A stretch of 21,660 nt of DNA from positions 1 through 21,660 of the forward strand of contig CBFGWV010000049.1 of the NCBI GenBank assembly GCA_965652545.1, given 5' to 3'. The notes beneath the pieces are model-generated. The model searched no databases, was not told the origin of the DNA, and saw nothing but the letters and a program-made list of their open reading frames with translations. Both the position numbers and the translations under genes were made by a program. Shown here one piece after another: positions 15,435-21,660 of this stretch (position 1 is its first letter; every line of letters begins with the position of its first letter). This DNA is from CBFGWV01 sp965652545. GTDB taxonomy: Bacteria; Pseudomonadota; Gammaproteobacteria; Competibacterales; Competibacteraceae.

Positions 15435-16286
15435 CTAGACCAAAAGCCGCGGCAGGACCGCGGCGGCGGTGGTCAGTGTCGCACCCCGCGCGCGCATGTC
15501 GGTGAGAAAAGCCTCGTGCTGCGTCTCGAACCCCGCGACCGGGCTCATGCAGTCGGTCAGCAGCGTGATGCGTTGCGGTTGGCCGCCGGGTAGGTACGCG
15601 ACGAGGTGCTCGACGGTGGCCTTCACGCAGTGGCTGCTCGCTTCGCCGCCGATGAGGATCTCATCGGCCAGGTCCAACTGCGCCAGTAAGGCCGTGTTCA
15701 ATTGGGTGCGCGGGTCCTGCGGGTCGGGGACTTCGGCCAGTAAGGCGCTGTAGTGCTCGGTCCAGGGGTTTTCGCCCTTGCCCACCCATTGCACGATGCG
15801 TAGCCGCTGCGCTTCCCAGCGGTTGCAGGCCTCGTGCACGTCGGCATGGACGTTGTGGCCCCAACTGCCGATCTGGCAATGCACCGGCCAGACCATCAAG
15901 GTGTAGCGGCCGCGCGCCTCGAGCGCATCCAGATAGGCCAGCGTACGCGCCAGGGCGTTGGGGTCGCGTGGCAGGAATTCACCTTCGCGCACCTGTTGCG
16001 CGGTGATCGGCGTGAACGTCTGCACATCGCCGCCGTTGCCCCGCTGCCAGAACGTGGGGTGGGCGATGTCCAGCCGGTGGTGCGAGTCCAGCGTGACGGT
16101 AATGTCGCTCAGGCCCGTGCCACCCTGGCGGATCAGCCCGGCCAGCCGCTGCATGTCGGCATGGGCGCCGGCGACCGGGAGCGAAGGCGCCCGTGCGAGC
16201 CCGCTCAGCGGGTCGATGGGCCGGTAAGCGGCCGGCAGGTCGCAGAAGTCGTTTTGCGGGTCGATGATCAGGAGTTGGATGTTCAT
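15435..16286 (-). CDS. pncA: Nicotinamidase (isochorismatase-like cysteine hydrolase)
   Basis: A 283-residue protein of the cysteine-hydrolase fold. The catalytic triad is Asp9 (Ile-Ile-Asp-Pro-Gln-Asn-Asp-Phe), Lys170 (Val-Gly-Lys-Gly-Glu-Asn) and Cys220 (Ala-Ser-Ser-His-Cys-Val). Asp67, His69 and His76 form the expected metal site, and Trp-Pro-Val-His-Cys (133-137) is a second signature. It is longer than the roughly 210-residue Escherichia coli enzyme but similar to longer nicotinamidases. It hydrolyses nicotinamide to nicotinate, which feeds pncB. Family members can act on other amides, but the neighbouring NAD genes make nicotinamidase the natural call. It is first in the operon, with an AAAGG site before the ATG. 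Confidence 0.92.
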   Translation of the reverse strand: MNIQLLIIDPQNDFCDLPAAYRPIDPLSGLARAPSLPVAGAHADMQRLAGLIRQGGTGLSDITVTLDSHHRLDIAHPTFWQRGNGGDVQTFTPITAQQVREGEFLPRDPNALARTLAYLDALEARGRYTLMVWPVHCQIGSWGHNVHADVHEACNRWEAQRLRIVQWVGKGENPWTEHYSALLAEVPDPQDPRTQLNTALLAQLDLADEILIGGEASSHCVKATVEHLVAYLPGGQPQRITLLTDCMSPVAGFETQHEAFLTDMRARGATLTTAAAVLPRLLV

Positions 16287-16326
16287 GGGGTAGGCCTTTC
16301 ATCGGGTGTGTGAGAGGCAGTGTAAT

Positions 16327-16355
16327 TCTATAAGTTGTACAGAACAACTTTTAAA
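16327..16355 (-). promoter_or_regulatory. pncA promoter with candidate NrtR operator
   Basis: On the minus strand, TATAGA at 16332-16327 could be the -10 and TTTAAA at 16355-16350 a weak -35, with 17 bases between. That spacer is almost filled by an inverted repeat, AAGTTGT-N5-ACAACTT (16332-16350), with perfect 7-bp arms; the next base pair out mismatches, but TA/TA follows. A palindrome between -35 and -10 suits a repressor, and NrtR encoded in the same operon is the obvious candidate. The start would lie about 33 bases before pncA. I did not match it to a published NrtR motif. The remainder of the divergent gap to 16506 holds no other gene. Confidence 0.55.
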
Positions 16356-16506
16356 TTCACCGTTCTCCTCTCCCCACAGTGGCGCGATTGGTTATGCCGA
16401 TCTGTATACACGCTCGCACAATGCCGTGAGCTACGCTTTCATGCAGAGCGACAGCCGATGGAATCGGCGATACGACAACTCAAAAATACCCGGCTCAGGG
16501 GGAGTG

Positions 16507-17247
16507 ATGAACCAGACGATGCTGTCGGCCGAGCTGGCCACCAATCTGCTGCACGGTGGATTCGCGCTCTCGACCCTGGCGTTTCTGCTGCGCGATATGT
16601 TGCACCTGCGCTTGGTAGCGCTGATCTCCTATCTGGTGTTCAGCGCCGCCGTGCTGGTGCGCGGCGGTGATTCGGTCACCCAGTTACTGCCCTGGTACGT
16701 CGCCTTTCTGGCCATCAACGGTACGCAGGCGGCCTGGTTGATCTACGAGCGTCGCCTGCAACGCATGAGCCCGCGCGAGCAGGCGCTGTTCGATCTGGCC
16801 TTTCGCGGCCTGGATCGCGTGCTGGTGCGCAAGCTCATTCGCCGCGGCAAATGGATGGATATCCGTGCCGGCGAGCGGTTGACGCGCCAACGGATCCTCT
16901 CCACTCACGTCTTTATCATCGTCAAGGGCGAGGTCGAGATTGTCAGCGATGGCCAGCGGGTAGCCGCGCTGGAGGCGGGGCAGTTCGTGGGCGAGATTGG
17001 CTTCGTGGCCAATACGCCGGCCGGTGCCAACGCGATCGCGGCCACGCCGGTTCGCTGCATTGCCTGGAACGTGCTGGACCTGCGTCAGGCGGTGACCCGC
17101 GACGAGCGGCTGCGCGCGGTGCTCTACGCCGCCCTGGGGGCGGACCTGGCGCGCAAGATCGGCAACCACAATGTGCGTCTGGCGCGGCCGGTTGCGGAGC
17201 CTCAGCCAAACGCGGTTGGCGGATCGGCGCCACAGCCGGCCCTGTGA
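16507..17247 (+). CDS. Popeye-like membrane protein with cyclic-nucleotide-binding-like domain
   Basis: A 246-residue protein with three membrane helices (about 10-27, 35-52 and 60-80), a short linker starting Tyr-Glu-Arg-Arg, and a C-terminal jelly-roll domain at about 95-215. This is the layout of the Popeye family. The jelly roll has Phe-Ile-Ile-Val-Lys-Gly-Glu-Val-Glu-Ile (136-145) and Gly-Gln-Phe-Val-Gly-Glu-Ile-Gly-Phe (158-166), matching the phosphate-binding cassette of cyclic-nucleotide-binding domains. However, the expected Pro-Arg-Ala-Ala reads Pro171-Ala-Gly-Ala, so the arginine that holds the cyclic phosphate is missing. It may bind weakly, bind another ligand or none. The frame is open from 16306, but GGGGGAG just before the ATG at 16507 and the helix topology choose this start. 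No operon partner. Confidence 0.72.
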   Translation: MNQTMLSAELATNLLHGGFALSTLAFLLRDMLHLRLVALISYLVFSAAVLVRGGDSVTQLLPWYVAFLAINGTQAAWLIYERRLQRMSPREQALFDLAFRGLDRVLVRKLIRRGKWMDIRAGERLTRQRILSTHVFIIVKGEVEIVSDGQRVAALEAGQFVGEIGFVANTPAGANAIAATPVRCIAWNVLDLRQAVTRDERLRAVLYAALGADLARKIGNHNVRLARPVAEPQPNAVGGSAPQPAL

Positions 17248-17264
17248 GGGTGGTGCGGTTTCCC

Positions 17265-17309
17265 GCCGTTCGGTTCGGGTGGGACAGGGTCAGACCCGAA
17301 CCGAACGGC
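17265..17309. terminator. Perfect 16-bp hairpin between convergent genes
   Basis: Arms at 17265-17280 and 17294-17309 pair without mismatch (left arm GCCGTTCGGTTCGGGT) around a 13-base loop. It begins 17 bases after the stop of the Popeye-like gene and precedes the convergent ATP-grasp gene. No T-run follows on either strand, so if it terminates transcription it is not a classical intrinsic terminator. The inner part (ACAGGGTCAGACCC) could instead be the end of a small mobile repeat. Confidence 0.5.
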
Positions 17310-17348
17310 TCCCTTCTGTGGCCGGTCGTGTGCGGTGGGTCGAGTGAT

Positions 17349-17382
17349 ATGTAGGATGGGTGGAGCGTAAGCGATACCCATC
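17349..17382 (+). repeat. Family A REP-like element, copy 4
   Basis: A 34-base element starting ATGTAGGATGGGTGGAGC and ending GCGATACCCATC. It differs from copies 2 and 3 only in the middle, and its ends can pair as a hairpin. It lies 35 bases from the end of the minus-strand ATP-grasp gene and 39 bases after the perfect hairpin at 17265-17309. Confidence 0.82.
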
Positions 17383-17417
17383 AGGTGTCGCCGATGTCTA
17401 GCCTGCCGGGTTCATCA

Positions 17418-18617
17418 TCAAGACAACCCTTGTGCGGCCATCCATGCATCGAGCTGCTGCAGCTCGGCCATGCCGTGCCCGTACAGCATGCCGCCGAGAC
17501 GGTGGCGGGTGGTCGGTCCATGGCCTGCGGCCTGGGTGTCGGTCAGGGAAAACGGCAGCAGACCGCCCAAGCGTACGCGCGTTGAAACAGCCCGCAGCAT
17601 GCCCGGAAACCCCCCGTTGCCGGTCCATTGCCAGTAGCGGCTGTGGGCCACGCGGGCGCCGCGATGCGCTCGCAGTGCCGGCATCATCAGCAGGGGCAGG
17701 GTCGATGCGTTGGCGCGGAAGTTCAGGTCGTAGATGAACAGCTCGCCATCGTCAGTGATGGCCGCGTCAATGCCGGCGAAGCCGTAGTAGCCGAGGCGGC
17801 GGGCGTGTTCGATCACATCGGTCGCTGCGCGATGCAGCGCCGACGGCGGCTCCAGCCCCGCCTCCAACTGGTTGCCCAGGAAGCGGCCGCCGTCGGCGCC
17901 GGTCACTTGGCGGCTACAGCCGAGGTAGTGAACCTCGCCCTGGCGGGCGATGGCGTAGTTCAGGCACAGGTTGCTGCGGATCGCCAGCCGGGTTTCGATC
18001 ACCACCTGATCGCAGCCGGCGAATCTGTCCAGCAGAGGGCCTACGGCCTCGCCCGGTCGATATACCGCGGTATCGATGCCGCCGCCGCTGGACTCGTCCG
18101 TGGCCGCTTTGAGCATGACCGGCGCACGGTGGCGATCGAGAATGTCGGCCAGTTCGCCGTAGTCGACCACCTGGCGGTCTGGGGTGAAGGCTGCCGGCAC
18201 GAACTCGGCCAAGGCCCCCTTGTTGTTCAGCCGGCGCAGAAGTGCCGGGTCGATCCAGTACGCAGCGGCGGCCAGCTCGTCTGCCGGATACACGTGATCG
18301 ACCACCATCCGATACCCCTGGGCGGCCAGCTCGCGGGTCAGCGCCACCCGGTGCGTTTCGTCGCGATAGGCGAAGGTTTCGACCGGCAGGGTGAATCCCG
18401 CGTCGGTCAGCACGGACAGGGTTTGTGGCCCCAGCGAGCCCATGCTGCACACCACCGGCGTCTGCCCGGCGATGGGCAGGCGGGCCGCGGCCAGTGCGTC
18501 CAGGCCTGGAGCATCGGTCCCCAGCCACCGGCAGGCGCGCAGTGAGGCCCTGGGGCAGTAGACATGGCCCGGGCCGAGCAACTCGTCCAGCGTCAATGCG
18601 GGGTGCAGGTCGGGCAT
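17418..18617 (-). CDS. ATP-grasp ligase-like protein of unknown substrate
   Basis: A 399-residue protein. Residues about 1-130 look like a pre-ATP-grasp alpha/beta domain (Val-Val-Cys-Ser-Met-Gly-Ser-Leu-Gly, 55-63). The ATP-grasp part follows: Lys170 in Val-Met-Leu-Lys-Ala, a glycine-rich loop (Ser-Ser-Gly-Gly-Gly, 176-180), Glu208 in Val-Val-Ile-Glu-Thr, Asp283, and Asp297-Leu-Asn299-Phe-Arg301 as metal and phosphate ligands. Such enzymes join a carboxylate to an amine, thiol or similar nucleophile using ATP, often making peptide-like bonds. The substrates cannot be told from sequence. It diverges from a second ATP-grasp gene with a gap of only 43 bases. The frame extends to 18695, into the divergent gene; the ATG at 18617 is the only internal choice and avoids that overlap. 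Confidence 0.72.
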   Translation of the reverse strand: MPDLHPALTLDELLGPGHVYCPRASLRACRWLGTDAPGLDALAAARLPIAGQTPVVCSMGSLGPQTLSVLTDAGFTLPVETFAYRDETHRVALTRELAAQGYRMVVDHVYPADELAAAAYWIDPALLRRLNNKGALAEFVPAAFTPDRQVVDYGELADILDRHRAPVMLKAATDESSGGGIDTAVYRPGEAVGPLLDRFAGCDQVVIETRLAIRSNLCLNYAIARQGEVHYLGCSRQVTGADGGRFLGNQLEAGLEPPSALHRAATDVIEHARRLGYYGFAGIDAAITDDGELFIYDLNFRANASTLPLLMMPALRAHRGARVAHSRYWQWTGNGGFPGMLRAVSTRVRLGGLLPFSLTDTQAAGHGPTTRHRLGGMLYGHGMAELQQLDAWMAAQGLS

Positions 18618-18660
18618 ATACCGTCCGTGGATGGTCGAGTGTCTATGATAAAGGCCTCGA

Positions 18661-19560
18661 GTGGACAACAGGCATCGTGTGGCCAGGATAGTCATCCAAA
18701 TTCATGAACTCGACCCGTTCGAGCATGCGCGCTACGTGTTGCAAGCGCTCTCCGAGCACTGGCGGCAGCAGGGCCACGAGGTGATCGTGCATGCCGGCCC
18801 CGACGGACTGCCTGCGGCCGATGTTCTGATTTCCCATATCGATCTCACCATCGTGCCGGCGGCCTATAGGGATAGCTGGACGGGCCATGCACAGGTACTC
18901 AACCGCGCTGCGGTGGATATCTCCAAGCGGCGGATCAGCCATTACCTCGTCAGCGCCGATGATCGCTTCCCCGGCCCCGTCATCGTCAAGACTGACCGAA
19001 ATGCCGGGGGTATTGGTGAGCGGCGCCAGCGCGGATTGACCGACCGCCGCGGCCGTTATGCGCGTATACACCGGCTCCGCCACCGGTTGGGTCTGGCGGG
19101 CAGGAACACCTGGCTGCGACTGCGTCACGGCGCACGTCCGTATCGCGATTACCTGCTCTTCGCGCAGGGTAGCCGTGTCCCCCAATGGGTGTGGGACGAC
19201 CCGGCGTTGGTGGTCGAGCGCTTTCTGCCCGAGCGTGACGGGGCCGACTATGTGTTGCGCCAATGGGTGTTTCTCGGCGACCGGGAGCTCGCATTCCGCA
19301 GCCGCAGCCCGAGTCCCATCGTCAAGTCGCACAATGTCACCGGCCGTGAACCCACCGACGTGCCGGAGGAACTGCGCCGGTGGCGAAAGGCGCTAGGCTT
19401 CGACTACGGCAAGTTCGACTATGTGGTCCACGAGGGGCGGGTGATCCTGCTCGATGCCAACCGTACTCCGACCTATGGCGGTCGTGACCCCGACCGCCTG
19501 CGGACGGTTGTCGAGCACCTGGCCGGCGGGCTGGAGGGTTATTTGCGGCACACCCGCTGA
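18661..19560 (+). CDS. Second ATP-grasp-like protein of unknown substrate
   Basis: A 299-residue protein read from a GTG with an AAAGG site ahead of it; a second GTG at 18679 is possible but has no ribosome site. An N-terminal strand (Arg-Ile-Val-Ile-Gln-Ile, 9-14) leads a short alpha/beta domain. ATP-grasp features are Lys110 in Val-Ile-Val-Lys-Thr-Asp, the loop Asn114-Ala-Gly-Gly-Ile-Gly-Glu, Glu186 in Val-Val-Glu-Arg-Phe-Leu, and Asp265-Ala-Asn267-Arg-Thr-Pro. The segment Tyr-Gly-Lys-Phe-Asp-Tyr (249-254) is also typical. It is not closely similar to the divergent ATP-grasp protein, but the pairing suggests both act on one pathway. The next gene starts 27 bases later on the same strand and may be co-transcribed by chance of position. 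Confidence 0.72.
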   Translation: MDNRHRVARIVIQIHELDPFEHARYVLQALSEHWRQQGHEVIVHAGPDGLPAADVLISHIDLTIVPAAYRDSWTGHAQVLNRAAVDISKRRISHYLVSADDRFPGPVIVKTDRNAGGIGERRQRGLTDRRGRYARIHRLRHRLGLAGRNTWLRLRHGARPYRDYLLFAQGSRVPQWVWDDPALVVERFLPERDGADYVLRQWVFLGDRELAFRSRSPSPIVKSHNVTGREPTDVPEELRRWRKALGFDYGKFDYVVHEGRVILLDANRTPTYGGRDPDRLRTVVEHLAGGLEGYLRHTR

Positions 19561-19587
19561 CACGACACGAACCCTATAGGGCTGCAC

Positions 19588-20580
19588 ATGCTTTCACGCA
19601 CCCGCGAACGCTTGGCCAACGAGGCGGCAACCTGGCGCCACCTGGGCTTGATCGACGATGCCCTGGCGCAAACGCTGGCCGAGCGCTACGACGCCCGTGG
19701 CTCCGCCATGCAGATGGCGCTGCGCTGGCTGGGGTTCTTCGCCATTTTCATGCTCGCCGCCGCGCTGCTGGGGTTTGTCGGTATTGTTGCCGCGCAGGCC
19801 TCGATGATGGTGCCGGCGGTGCTGCTCGCCGGGCTCAGCGGGGGTGCCTGGATGGCCGGGGCGCGCCTGGCGCGCGATGCGCATGGCCGTTATCCGATCG
19901 TCGGATCGGCCCTGCTGACCGTGGCGCTGGTCGGTGCCTATGGCACGTTGTCGCTGTTGTACCTGGTCGGCGGCGGGGATCGCTACGATCATGTCTTCCC
20001 GTTGCTGATGCTGCTGACCGCGGCGGTGGCGGTGGCCACGGCCTATGCCTATCGCCAGCGTTGGCCGCTGTTGCTGGGTTTGTTGCTGCTGTTTCACGCC
20101 GCCGGGAGTTGGCACGCCTACGGCGGGTACGGCGGTTATTTCGCACGACTCCAGGATGAGCGGCTCATGGCGCTGCTGGCCTTGGGCGTGGTCGGGCTGG
20201 GTTGGTGGCACGAGCAGCGGGCGGAGCGGGACCTGTTGCCCTTGCATGTTGGTTTCGGTGGGTTGTACCTGGTCACCGGCCTGGTCTACCTCAACGGTGC
20301 GCTGTGGTTTCTGACCCTGCCACGCGGCGGGTTGATGGCGGTGCTGCTGTTCGCCGCAGCGGCCATCGGCCAAATCGTCGTCGGTGCCGCGCTCAAGGAC
20401 AGCCGCTTCACCGGTTTCGGCGTGGTCTTCCTCGGCATCAATCTCTACACGCGCTTCTTCGAACACTTCTGGGATCGCCTGTCCGCCGGGGCATTCTTCG
20501 CCTTGGCCGGGCTCATTGCCGTCGGGGCCGGTGTGTTGTGCGAGCGCGCGGCGCTGGCACGTCGCGAGGACGCGGTATGA
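19588..20580 (+). CDS. Multi-helix membrane protein, DUF2157-like (first of two)
   Basis: A 330-residue protein with a soluble N-terminal segment of about 45 residues (Leu-Gly-Leu-Ile-Asp-Asp near 19-24), then roughly nine or ten hydrophobic helices to the end. The N-terminal pattern, a short helical region followed by a closely packed helix bundle, is that of the DUF2157 group of bacterial inner-membrane proteins, whose function is unknown. There are no clustered charged residues that would show a transporter or enzyme site. Its stop overlaps the start of the next gene in an ATGA, so the two are co-translated and probably form a pair. Confidence 0.7.
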   Translation: MLSRTRERLANEAATWRHLGLIDDALAQTLAERYDARGSAMQMALRWLGFFAIFMLAAALLGFVGIVAAQASMMVPAVLLAGLSGGAWMAGARLARDAHGRYPIVGSALLTVALVGAYGTLSLLYLVGGGDRYDHVFPLLMLLTAAVAVATAYAYRQRWPLLLGLLLLFHAAGSWHAYGGYGGYFARLQDERLMALLALGVVGLGWWHEQRAERDLLPLHVGFGGLYLVTGLVYLNGALWFLTLPRGGLMAVLLFAAAAIGQIVVGAALKDSRFTGFGVVFLGINLYTRFFEHFWDRLSAGAFFALAGLIAVGAGVLCERAALARREDAV

Positions 20581-21584
20581 GTGCGCACCGGTTCAATCGC
20601 GCGGCCCGCGGGGAGTTGGACCAACTGCTGCGCGACGGCCTGCTCGATGCGTCGGCCCATAGCGAGCTGATCCGCCGCTACCCGGTGAACGATTGGGACT
20701 GGCGCAGCCTGGGGCGCTGGTTTTTGGTCTTTGGCGGCATCAGTCTCGCTGCCGGCGTGTTGATGATCGCCGGCAGCCTGTTCGCGTTCACGCTGGAGAC
20801 ACTGGCCATCGTGCTGGCGCTGGCCGCCTGCGGCTTGTTTGCCGGCGGCCAGGCGCTGCGCGCCGGCGGTTACCTGTGGACTCGCCGCACCCTGGAGTTG
20901 GTCGGCGGGTTTGCCCTCATCGGCTTGTCGTTCACCCTGGGGATCATCTTCTCCAGCGGCTCGGGCAACTGGCCGGCCTTGGTGCTGATCGACCTGCTGA
21001 TGCTCCTGCCGCTGGCTTATCTGCTGAGCAACATTCTGCTGCTGGTACTCTCGGCGGTGTTGTTCTTCGTCTGGTTCGGCGGCGTGACCGGCTACCTCTC
21101 GGGCTGGGGTGCGTACTGGTTCAGCATGAATTACCCGATGCGCTTCTTTCTTGCCGGCACGCTGATCAGCCTGATCGGCCTGCTGCACCGTTACCTGGAA
21201 ACCGGCTGGAATGAACGCTATCGCGGGTTCTTTTACGTCTGGCTGGCCAGCGGGGTGTTCTTCGCCGAGATGTCGCTGTGGCTGATGTCCTTGTTCGGCA
21301 GCTTCGGCAGTATCTGGGATGGGTGGCACGAACCCGGTGCCGTGGAGCTGGCGGCCTTCAATCTGCTCTGGGCCGGTGCCAATGCACTGCTGCTGTGGAC
21401 GGGACTTCGACTGAGCCTGCGCATGCTGCGTGGCTTTGCCGTCACTTTCCTGATCATCCAGGGCTACACGCTGTTCTTCTGGCAGATCGCCGGCCACCTC
21501 GGGCCGGTGCTCAGCCTGTTCGTCGCGGGCGCAGGCTCGCTGGCCCTGGTGGGCTGGCTGGAGCGGTGGCGGCGGGCGAATTGA
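20577..21584 (+). CDS. Multi-helix membrane protein, DUF2157-like (second of two)
   Basis: A 335-residue protein with a soluble N-terminus of about 45 residues (Glu-Leu-Asp-Gln-Leu-Leu-Arg-Asp-Gly-Leu-Leu-Asp near 13-24), then about ten helices. The N-terminal segment resembles DUF2157 and lines up loosely with that of the preceding protein, including a Gly-Leu-(Ile/Leu)-Asp turn and an Arg-Tyr pair before the first helix, so the two look like diverged paralogues. A cluster of aromatic residues (Trp-Gly-Ala-Tyr-Trp-Phe, near 178-183) sits between helices. The frame opens at 20202, but the ATGA overlap start at 20577 is clearly preferred. Function unknown. Confidence 0.72.
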   Translation: MSAHRFNRAARGELDQLLRDGLLDASAHSELIRRYPVNDWDWRSLGRWFLVFGGISLAAGVLMIAGSLFAFTLETLAIVLALAACGLFAGGQALRAGGYLWTRRTLELVGGFALIGLSFTLGIIFSSGSGNWPALVLIDLLMLLPLAYLLSNILLLVLSAVLFFVWFGGVTGYLSGWGAYWFSMNYPMRFFLAGTLISLIGLLHRYLETGWNERYRGFFYVWLASGVFFAEMSLWLMSLFGSFGSIWDGWHEPGAVELAAFNLLWAGANALLLWTGLRLSLRMLRGFAVTFLIIQGYTLFFWQIAGHLGPVLSLFVAGAGSLALVGWLERWRRAN

Positions 21585-21592
21585 AGAGAAAC

Positions 21593-21616
21593 GCCACTGC
21601 GCAGCACGCGCGTGGC
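21593..21616. terminator. Weak stem-loop after the last gene
   Basis: GCCACTGCGC and GCGCGTGGC can pair with one bulged base around a short loop, nine bases after the stop of the second DUF2157-like gene. There is no T-run. It is a modest candidate for transcription termination only. The remaining bases to the right edge show no start of a gene on the plus strand. Confidence 0.25.
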
Positions 21617-21660
21617 TACAGGGCATCAGAGGCTGCCATTTGATCATCGTCAAAGCCGCC

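Noticed and set aside
16454..16468. Small hairpin GCCGAT-GGA-ATCGGC before the Popeye-like gene
   Set aside because: Six-base arms with a three-base loop are common by chance in GC-rich DNA, and nothing else supports a function.
16306..16506. Upstream extension of the Popeye-like gene
   Set aside because: It would cross the pncA promoter and candidate operator, adds no family-like sequence, and the ATG at 16507 has a strong purine-rich site.
8653..17382. Family A copies as a CRISPR array
   Set aside because: Copies are kilobases apart or inverted, not regularly spaced direct repeats, and no cas gene is present.
18618..18695. Upstream extension of the minus-strand ATP-grasp gene
   Set aside because: It would overlap the divergent ATP-grasp gene, and the added residues are not like a family N-terminus.
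20445..21653. A 402-residue minus-strand frame opposite the last gene
   Set aside because: Rich in Gln, Ala and Pro, without domains, and antisense to a clear membrane protein.
21616..21660. Possible C-terminal end of a minus-strand gene entering from the right edge (14 residues, ending Ser-Asp-Ala-Leu, then TAG)
   Set aside because: The frame is open to the edge and a stem-loop lies just beyond its stop, but 14 residues are too few to support a gene call.

Overview
The window (21,660 bases, high GC, dense genes on both strands) looks like the chromosome of a respiring Gram-negative bacterium, most likely a gammaproteobacterium. The reasons are an Alternative Complex III operon, a PmrA/QseB-type two-component system, lipoprotein and outer-membrane signal sequences, an NrtR-controlled NAD operon and REP-like intergenic palindromes. 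I cannot name a genus. No rRNA, tRNA, CRISPR array, transposase or phage gene was seen.

Layout. (1) Positions 1-5280, minus strand: the act operon actA-actB-actC-actD for Alternative Complex III, a quinol-oxidising membrane complex; actD runs off the left edge. (2) 5497-6498, minus: a short-chain dehydrogenase/reductase-like protein lacking its catalytic residues, and a 94-residue MipA/OmpV-like protein that seems to have lost its middle. (3) 6548-8668, plus: a promoter region with PmrA-type boxes, then an OmpR-family response regulator and its sensor kinase. (4) 8712-10259, plus: a predicted lipoprotein of the adenosine deaminase family, resembling secreted ADA2/ADGF enzymes. (5) 10480-16286, minus: a five-gene NAD salvage operon, pncA-pncB-nadE-nadM/Nudix-nrtR, with a candidate NrtR operator in the pncA promoter. 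(6) 16507-17247, plus: a three-helix membrane protein with a cyclic-nucleotide-binding-like domain, in the layout of the Popeye family. (7) 17418-19560: two divergent ATP-grasp enzymes of unknown substrate. (8) 19588-21584, plus: two overlapping, distantly similar DUF2157-type membrane proteins.

The NAD operon is the clearest functional unit. Nicotinamide is deamidated (PncA), joined to PRPP (PncB), adenylylated (NadM domain) and amidated (NadE). The Nudix domain of NadM could recycle ADP-ribose compounds, and NrtR would sense such compounds and repress the operon.

The main structure outside genes is a set of palindromic repeats. Family A (33-34 bases) occurs four times: at the 3' end of the kinase gene, as an exact inverted pair inside the NAD operon between pncB and pncA, and between two convergent genes. 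Family B (33 bases) is an exact inverted pair between two convergent genes. A 16-bp perfect hairpin lies beside one family A copy. They look like REP/BIME elements moved by an enzyme encoded elsewhere. The least described genes are the ATP-grasp pair, the Popeye-like protein and the lipoprotein deaminase. I see no complete system that I would confidently call new.
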